Below, one piece after another: positions 29,688-34,262 of a DNA stretch of 34,262 bases. The notes under the pieces are model-generated. The model searched no databases. It saw only the letters and a program-made list of their open reading frames with translations, and was not told the origin of the DNA. The first letter of the stretch is position 1; each line of letters opens with the position of its first letter. The translations under genes and the position numbers were made by a program. This stretch comes from an uncultured Clostridia bacterium (GTDB lineage Bacteria; Bacillota; Clostridia; Oscillospirales; Ruminococcaceae): positions 1 through 34,262 of the forward strand of contig CALXAM010000016.1 in assembly GCA_944386285.1 (NCBI GenBank), in the 5' to 3' direction.

Positions 29688-32627
29688 TTAGATGCGGTCA
29701 TCCGTAAATGCGACGCGTTCGTCCAGATTGCCGTTTGGCAAAACGAGTCCGACAAACGGTTTCTGCTCGTTTTCGAGTACCGCGTGAAGGACGAGCGTGC
29801 CTTTGCCGTTTTCGACCGAAACGGTGTACGAGGATTCAAGACCGCTTACATTGTCGGTGCGGATCGTGACCGGCAGATCGTACGAAGCGGTCACATCAAT
29901 CGTAATGGTGACGTCCTTGCCGCTGCGGACAGCGCTTGCGGATACGTCACAAAGCGGACCGTCAATCGCGTACTGCTTGCCGCTTACCACCGTGATCGTC
30001 TTTTCCTCGGATTCGTACTGCATCCGGTACGTGCCGGCAGGGAGCGTCAGCTCATAGTAACCGGTGCGCGCGTGCGGTACGACCGTGTATGCTTTCTGCG
30101 AAACGACGTTCGTGCAGGTGAGGACGCCGCCCGGAATCACGCGCAGATAACCGCTTACACGTGCCGGAAGCAGACTGTCCGCCATACACCACATCCATTT
30201 GGTCGCGGAGCAAACCCAAACTTCCTTGTAGGTTGCCGTGTTGACCTGCGGCCAGTAGGGGACGTCTTTTTCATAGTGGCTCTCCATGCCGACGGTAATC
30301 GAACCGGTGGTCTGACCGGGCTGAACGGTGTAATGCTGAATAAAATCGTAGCCCTCGCCGACCATCGTGGACTGTGCCATCGGGTTTTTGCCGAGAATCC
30401 ATTCGTAGTTGTGCTGGGAAGCAACGTACAGATCATAGTCGTTGCAGTAGGACGCAGCGGAGGTCATTGCCTTTGTCGCAGACAGAATCACGTTATAGTT
30501 GCCGCGGAAGCTGAACCATACCGGATATACGCGCAGGTAATAGCCTTTGCCGAGCGGGAAGCCCTCGCGTACCTGCGGCGCATAGTCGTCTGTGCACTCT
30601 GCGCCTACCATCGGATGGGTGGCGAATACTTTCTGTGGCATATTTTTCGCTTCGTCCTCGTGGTAAACGCCCGCCGGAATGACACCGTACGGACTGGTGT
30701 AGGACGCGGTCTTTTTATAGTACGCACCGCTTAGCGTGAGCGCGCTGTACCATTTCATATAGCGGTCGCTGTCCGGGAATGTTTCGCACAGCGTTTTGAG
30801 CGCAAGCTCCGGCATATAGGAGTATGCCATGTGATTATAGTGCGCGATCAAATCGCGGCTTGTGTCCTCATAGAAAAATCCCACCATCGGAACATCCCAG
30901 TCCGTGAGCTCCTGCTGCTGGCAGGAGAGGAGCAGGTCGGAAAATTCCTCTGCGGCTTCCACATAGGAATTTTCCTGTGTTGCGGCAAAGAGCAGGGAAG
31001 ATGCCATTGCACCGGCGGAGATAATCTGAATGTTCACGCCGCAGCCGTCTTTAAACTGCGCGTCCTCGCCGGTGAACGATTCGTCCGCCTGCTGTTTTTC
31101 GCGGGTGATTTCCAGTCCCCAGTAAAAATCGTCTTTTGCGATCTTTAACGCATACGCCGCATAGTCCGGGTCGATGTCTTTAAACAGTTCATAGCCTAAT
31201 AGTTCCGCATATGCCGCATCGAAGTTTGCGAGCGCGGAACGGGACGGTTCCATCGTGATGTCGTCGCTTGTGCCGATCACACCGTCTGTCCAAATGGACG
31301 AGGAGGAGTAGGTCGCACGGTATCCGCCCGGGAAGCGCATTTTCAAGACGTAGTCAAGGCCCCATTTTGCCTCTTCCAGTACGCGTAAAAACAGGCGGTT
31401 GTTGCTGCCGTCTTTTTTGAGCGCGCCGGCAAGACTGAACAGTGCGGCAGTCGCCTCTGCGGTGTTGATAAAGCCCTGTGCAAGGTCGGCAGCGTCATGC
31501 CAGCCGCCGTTTGCCACGATCGCCTTGCCGTCATGTACCATGAGCATATCGCTGTGGCAGGCGCGGTGCTTGCCCGGTACCTCATAGCCGCAGCGCAGGA
31601 CGAGGAAGAAGTTTAACACTTTCCAGACAGACGATTCCCATACGTCCTCACTGATAGAGAAGACACGGGTCGAGAGATTGCCCGCGACCAAAATATACTC
31701 GCCCTCTTCGCAAAGCTCTGTGAAGTCCATTACCTGAAGCGTGCCGATTTTTGCATCGACCGTGAGGATTTCTTTTTCCAATACGACTTTGCCGGTTTTC
31801 GTTTCAATCAGCTTAAAGGTGTCCGCATCAATGCCCGACGCAATCGCCAGCTTGTCGGAGCCGGGCTGATAGCCTTTGTGGGAGTAGCTGATGCGGTCGT
31901 CCGCCGGAATCCAGCCTTCGTATACGTCGCATTTGACGGTTTGCAGCTCGAGTTTGTCGATAAACCATGTCACATGATCGACCGCATCGTTTTCGTGGCC
32001 GACCATGTCGTAGTCGAAGCTTACGCCGGTCACACAGTCGCGGTCGAGATACGGCATCTCGAGCACCGCGTGATTCCACTGATTGGCTTTTAACGACATG
32101 TTGTGCGCGCCGTCGCGTTCCCATTTTTCAGGCATTTTGCGCACGCCGTCGTTGTGCAGCTGCATGCGCAGAGTGATCGACTTCATACCGGGCGCGATCG
32201 GGTAAATCCAGACGGACAGGCGGTTAAACTCGCTCCAGTCCTCGCGGTCAAAGACACGTTTGACGCTCGGCTGTGCGTAGATTCTGCCTTTGCGGCATTC
32301 GATCTGATGATCGAGATTGGTCGGGTGGGTAAATTTTAATGAATGGGAACCGCAGACACAGCGTTCGGAGGAAAGCTCCATCGTCGGAGCAGGTGTGATC
32401 TCCTCGCGGTCGGACAGATCGTTTGGATCAGCGAGCGGTTCCGGAACGGAAATGGAATAGCTTGTAATGAGCTGCCAGTGATCGAGGGATTCCATATCGT
32501 CGAGCAGCCGGTTTTTTAAGACCGGTTTTTTTAACAGACGCGCTTCCGCAGTTTCCGACTCGTCAATCGGAATCGGAATGTGAACGTCGCGGCTCGCATC
32601 GATCATGGCTTTGAGTGATTGATTCAT
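29688..32627 (-). CDS. GH9-type glycoside hydrolase, apparently cytoplasmic
   Basis: About 979 residues. The first 230 form a beta-rich, carbohydrate-binding-like domain (HSLKFTHP, FNRLSVWIYPIAPG). An Ig-like CelD_N domain follows (about 245-330, RISYSHKGYQPGSDKLAI). The GH9 barrel occupies about 335-830: GGWHDAADLAQGF near 375 is the catalytic Asp region, HNYEWILGKNPMAQS near 742 and NTATYKEVWVCSATKWMW near 800, where Glu is the likely acid. A C-terminal beta domain completes it. No signal peptide or dockerin is visible, so it probably trims imported beta-glucan or chito-oligosaccharides inside the cell. The ATG at 32627 fits AGAGG; another ATG six bases upstream is too close. Substrate is uncertain. 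Confidence 0.8.
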   Translation of the reverse strand: MNQSLKAMIDASRDVHIPIPIDESETAEARLLKKPVLKNRLLDDMESLDHWQLITSYSISVPEPLADPNDLSDREEITPAPTMELSSERCVCGSHSLKFTHPTNLDHQIECRKGRIYAQPSVKRVFDREDWSEFNRLSVWIYPIAPGMKSITLRMQLHNDGVRKMPEKWERDGAHNMSLKANQWNHAVLEMPYLDRDCVTGVSFDYDMVGHENDAVDHVTWFIDKLELQTVKCDVYEGWIPADDRISYSHKGYQPGSDKLAIASGIDADTFKLIETKTGKVVLEKEILTVDAKIGTLQVMDFTELCEEGEYILVAGNLSTRVFSISEDVWESSVWKVLNFFLVLRCGYEVPGKHRACHSDMLMVHDGKAIVANGGWHDAADLAQGFINTAEATAALFSLAGALKKDGSNNRLFLRVLEEAKWGLDYVLKMRFPGGYRATYSSSSIWTDGVIGTSDDITMEPSRSALANFDAAYAELLGYELFKDIDPDYAAYALKIAKDDFYWGLEITREKQQADESFTGEDAQFKDGCGVNIQIISAGAMASSLLFAATQENSYVEAAEEFSDLLLSCQQQELTDWDVPMVGFFYEDTSRDLIAHYNHMAYSYMPELALKTLCETFPDSDRYMKWYSALTLSGAYYKKTASYTSPYGVIPAGVYHEDEAKNMPQKVFATHPMVGAECTDDYAPQVREGFPLGKGYYLRVYPVWFSFRGNYNVILSATKAMTSAASYCNDYDLYVASQHNYEWILGKNPMAQSTMVGEGYDFIQHYTVQPGQTTGSITVGMESHYEKDVPYWPQVNTATYKEVWVCSATKWMWCMADSLLPARVSGYLRVIPGGVLTCTNVVSQKAYTVVPHARTGYYELTLPAGTYRMQYESEEKTITVVSGKQYAIDGPLCDVSASAVRSGKDVTITIDVTASYDLPVTIRTDNVSGLESSYTVSVENGKGTLVLHAVLENEQKPFVGLVLPNGNLDERVAFTDDRI

Positions 32628-32652
32628 AAACATCCTCTTTTCTTTATAAAAA

Positions 32653-32701
32653 GTATATATTGCGATATATACAGTATAGCGTAAAGAATGGGGCGCTTCA
32701 A
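32653..32701 (-). promoter_or_regulatory. Promoter and operator of the GH9 gene
   Basis: On the minus strand TTGAAG (32701-32696), 17 bases, TATACT (32678-32673). Right after the -10 lies a perfect inverted repeat, GTATATAT and ATATATAC around a four-base centre (32653-32672), covering the likely start site. A repressor released by a sugar is the simple reading. Confidence 0.65.
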
Positions 32702-32778
32702 TTCTTGAACTGTATAAAAAGGAAACACTCTTTTTGTAAAGATTGTTTACTAATTAAAATGGGTATCTAAAAGTGGGA

Positions 32779-32807
32779 TTGATTTTAGCGATTAAAAGTG
32801 ATACAAT
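32779..32807 (+). promoter_or_regulatory. Promoter of the amidohydrolase gene
   Basis: TTGATT at 32779-32784, 17 bases, TACAAT at 32802-32807; GGAGGG and the ATG at 32841 follow. Confidence 0.65.
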
Positions 32808-32840
32808 GAGAAAATAATCGGAAAAAGCGGAGGGATCAAT

Positions 32841-33701
32841 ATGGCTATTATATATAAGGAAGAAGAAATGAAGGTAATTGATACGCACGTGCATACATTT
32901 CCGGATAAAATTGCGCCAAAAGCCGTCGGAAAGCTTCAAAAGATTTCCGGGATCACTCCTGCGACAGACGGCACACAGTCGGACACCAAACGGGTGATGG
33001 CAGAGAGCCGGGTCGATCATTCGATTTTATTAAACATCGCAACGAGTCCTGGGCAGGAAGCGACGATCAATGCGTGTGCGGTCAAAACGTGTGAGGAAAA
33101 GGCGTTTACCGCATTGGGCTCGGTTCACTTTTTATCAGAGGATGTCGAGTCCATTTTAAAGGAAGCAAAGGCGGCAGGGTTAGTCGGCATCAAGCTGCAT
33201 CCCGACTATCAGGGATTCATGATTGACGATCCGCGGGTGTTTCCTGTTTATGAGATGTGCGCCGCACTTGATTTGCCGGTCGTGTTTCATGCCGGATGGG
33301 ATTGTTACAGTCCGGATTTGATTCACGCGACGCCGGATCGCTCAGCCGCTGTGATGAAAGCGTTTCCGAAGCTTAAAATGGTGCTGGCGCATTTCGGGGG
33401 TATGAAGTGCTGGGATGCGGTGGAGGAATATCTCATCGGGAAAAACGTCTGGCTCGATACAGCGATGTGTGCGTCATATGCGGACCCGGTAAAGATGCGG
33501 CGGATGATGTTAAAGCATAATCCACAGCAGATTTTGTTTGGTTCGGACTGTCCGTGGGAGAATCCGGCGGAGAGTATCTCGTTTTTATGCAATATGGATT
33601 TACCTGCCCATATGGTTCGTTCGATTTTGAGCGAGAACACGATCAATCTGTATGGATTAAAAAAGAAGGACTTTTTTGAATTTCCCGAAAAAAAGTGTTG
33701 A
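32841..33701 (+). CDS. Amidohydrolase-family (amidohydrolase 2/ACMSD-like) protein
   Basis: 286 residues of a metal-dependent TIM-barrel hydrolase. The first metal motif is VIDTHVHTFPDK (His-x-His, residues about 15-17). Later ligands are LVGIKLHPDYQGF, VVFHAGWD, MVLAHFGG and LFGSDCPWENP, where the last Asp is the catalytic base in the family. The order and spacing match the ACMSD-like branch, often acting on aromatic acids or lactones; the substrate cannot be told. The ATG at 32841 lies six bases after GGAGGG. An internal ATG at 32869 begins at the metal motif and is less likely because it lacks a good site. The stop codon TGA is part of the -35 box of the first rRNA promoter. Confidence 0.85.
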   Translation: MAIIYKEEEMKVIDTHVHTFPDKIAPKAVGKLQKISGITPATDGTQSDTKRVMAESRVDHSILLNIATSPGQEATINACAVKTCEEKAFTALGSVHFLSEDVESILKEAKAAGLVGIKLHPDYQGFMIDDPRVFPVYEMCAALDLPVVFHAGWDCYSPDLIHATPDRSAAVMKAFPKLKMVLAHFGGMKCWDAVEEYLIGKNVWLDTAMCASYADPVKMRRMMLKHNPQQILFGSDCPWENPAESISFLCNMDLPAHMVRSILSENTINLYGLKKKDFFEFPEKKC

Positions 33702-33726
33702 CAATAGGGGGGAGGTGTGGTATTAT
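33698..33726 (+). promoter_or_regulatory. rRNA operon promoter P1, overlapping a stop codon
   Basis: TTGACA at 33698-33703, 17 bases of which many are G, then TATTAT at 33721-33726. The TGA at 33699-33701 within the -35 box is the stop of the amidohydrolase gene. Confidence 0.75.
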
Positions 33727-33823
33727 AATAAAGCTGTCACGGAGGACAGGGAAAACAAGGAAATAGAGAAGTGAAACGAGAGAGTCGTGGGAGCGAAAAC
33801 CTTGAAAAGCTTCAAAAAAGTAC

Positions 33824-33852
33824 TTGACAAACCGAAAACGACATGATATAAT
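33824..33852 (+). promoter_or_regulatory. rRNA operon promoter P2
   Basis: A full consensus promoter: TTGACA at 33824-33829, 17 bases, TATAAT at 33847-33852. The transcribed leader that follows has two hairpins (TCGCTTCC/GGGAGCGA and GATGC/GCATC), then TCTTGAAAATTAAACAATG, a phrase common in Firmicutes rrn leaders, and a CGTAAG/CTTACG stem near 34011-34028 that may aid processing. Confidence 0.85.
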
Positions 33853-34041
33853 AATCAAGTCGCTTCCGAGGGAGCGAAGATGCAAAAACGCATCGGGATC
33901 TTGAAAATTAAACAATGTAAGGTAAAACGAAGAAAGAATAAAATCGACCCGATTTAATTCTACAAGTAAGTACGACAGTGATAAGACGAGCGAGATCGAA
34001 CAGATTACAGCGTAAGAGAGATCTTACGAAGTGATACCAAT

Positions 34042-34262
34042 AAATTAAGAGTTTGATCCTGGCTCAGGACGAACGCTGGCGGCGCGCCTAACACATGCAA
34101 GTCGAACGGAGCTAAGAAGAAGCTTGCTTCATCTTAGCTGAGTGGCGGACGGGTGAGTAACGCGTGAGTAACCTGCCTCAAAGAGGGGGATAACGTCTGG
34201 AAACGGACGCTAATACCGCATAACATATCGTTGTGGCATCATGATGATATCAAAGGAGCAAT
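34042..34262 (+). rRNA. 16S ribosomal RNA, 5' part
   Basis: AGAGTTTGATCCTGGCTCAG at 34048-34067 is the universal 5' primer site. Then GACGAACGCTGGCGGC, CACATGCAAGTCGAACG and GTGAGTAACGCGTGAGTAAC follow. The V1 hairpin and the phrase CTGCCTCAAAGAGGGGGATA fit Clostridia. The 5' end is placed by counting back from the primer site; the gene runs off the window. Confidence 0.97.

Overview
The window reads as chromosome of a Gram-positive anaerobe of class Clostridia, most likely the Ruminococcaceae/Oscillospirales side. The grounds are the Clostridia-like 5' end of 16S rRNA at the right edge, strong AGGAGG ribosome sites, sigma-A promoters with 17-bp spacers, a SpoVB-like flippase, and a complete NAD-linked [FeFe]-hydrogenase system with two of its maturases. 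No species can be named from this sequence alone.

Layout. 1-2201: an isolated phage terminase pair (terS-terL, minus strand) whose stop codon touches a hairpin-rich repeat running off the left edge. 2403-4513: a small accessory island with a SLOG/DUF1273 gene broken by one in-frame TGA, an XRE repressor, an AT-rich Abi_2 (HEPN) abortive-infection gene, and a candidate 70-nt small RNA inside a duplicated 190-bp segment. 5077-10944: ordinary metabolic genes (FMN split-barrel protein, zinc-ribbon membrane protein with 58-residue repeats, MBL hydrolase, GNAT acetyltransferase, amino-sugar kinase plus SIS-domain protein). 11250-12024: a small element with a stand-alone S23-type four-helix-bundle gene, an array of mini-hairpins and flanking direct repeats, followed by tRNA-Leu(GAG). 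12089-14352: a divergent flippase and a flavin reductase-rubredoxin fusion.

14359-28904 is the hydrogenase region. A strong promoter and a structured, terminator-ending leader precede a TM1266-type regulator, hydE and hydG. A minus-strand operon encodes two DRTGG proteins, an RsbW-like ATPase, a PHP phosphoesterase and a divergent H-cluster protein that looks sensory. Divergent from it runs hndA, a HATPase, an inserted flavin reductase, hndB, hndC and hndD, which make the NAD-linked, probably electron-bifurcating hydrogenase. HydE and HydG supply the H-cluster of HndD and perhaps of the sensory paralogue. HydF is not in the window.

28918-34262: a second hairpin-repeat array, a large GH9-type glycoside hydrolase without a signal peptide, an amidohydrolase, and tandem rRNA promoters leading into 16S rRNA.

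The most unusual structure is a family of mosaic repeats made of shuffled short GC-rich hairpins with RNA-like tetraloops. It occupies 17304-19075 and 28918-29616 (and 1-46), always at the 3' side of operons. Other items worth a second look are the hydE leader, the decayed tandem copies of an ATPase gene end at 21483-22060, and the S23 hairpin element.
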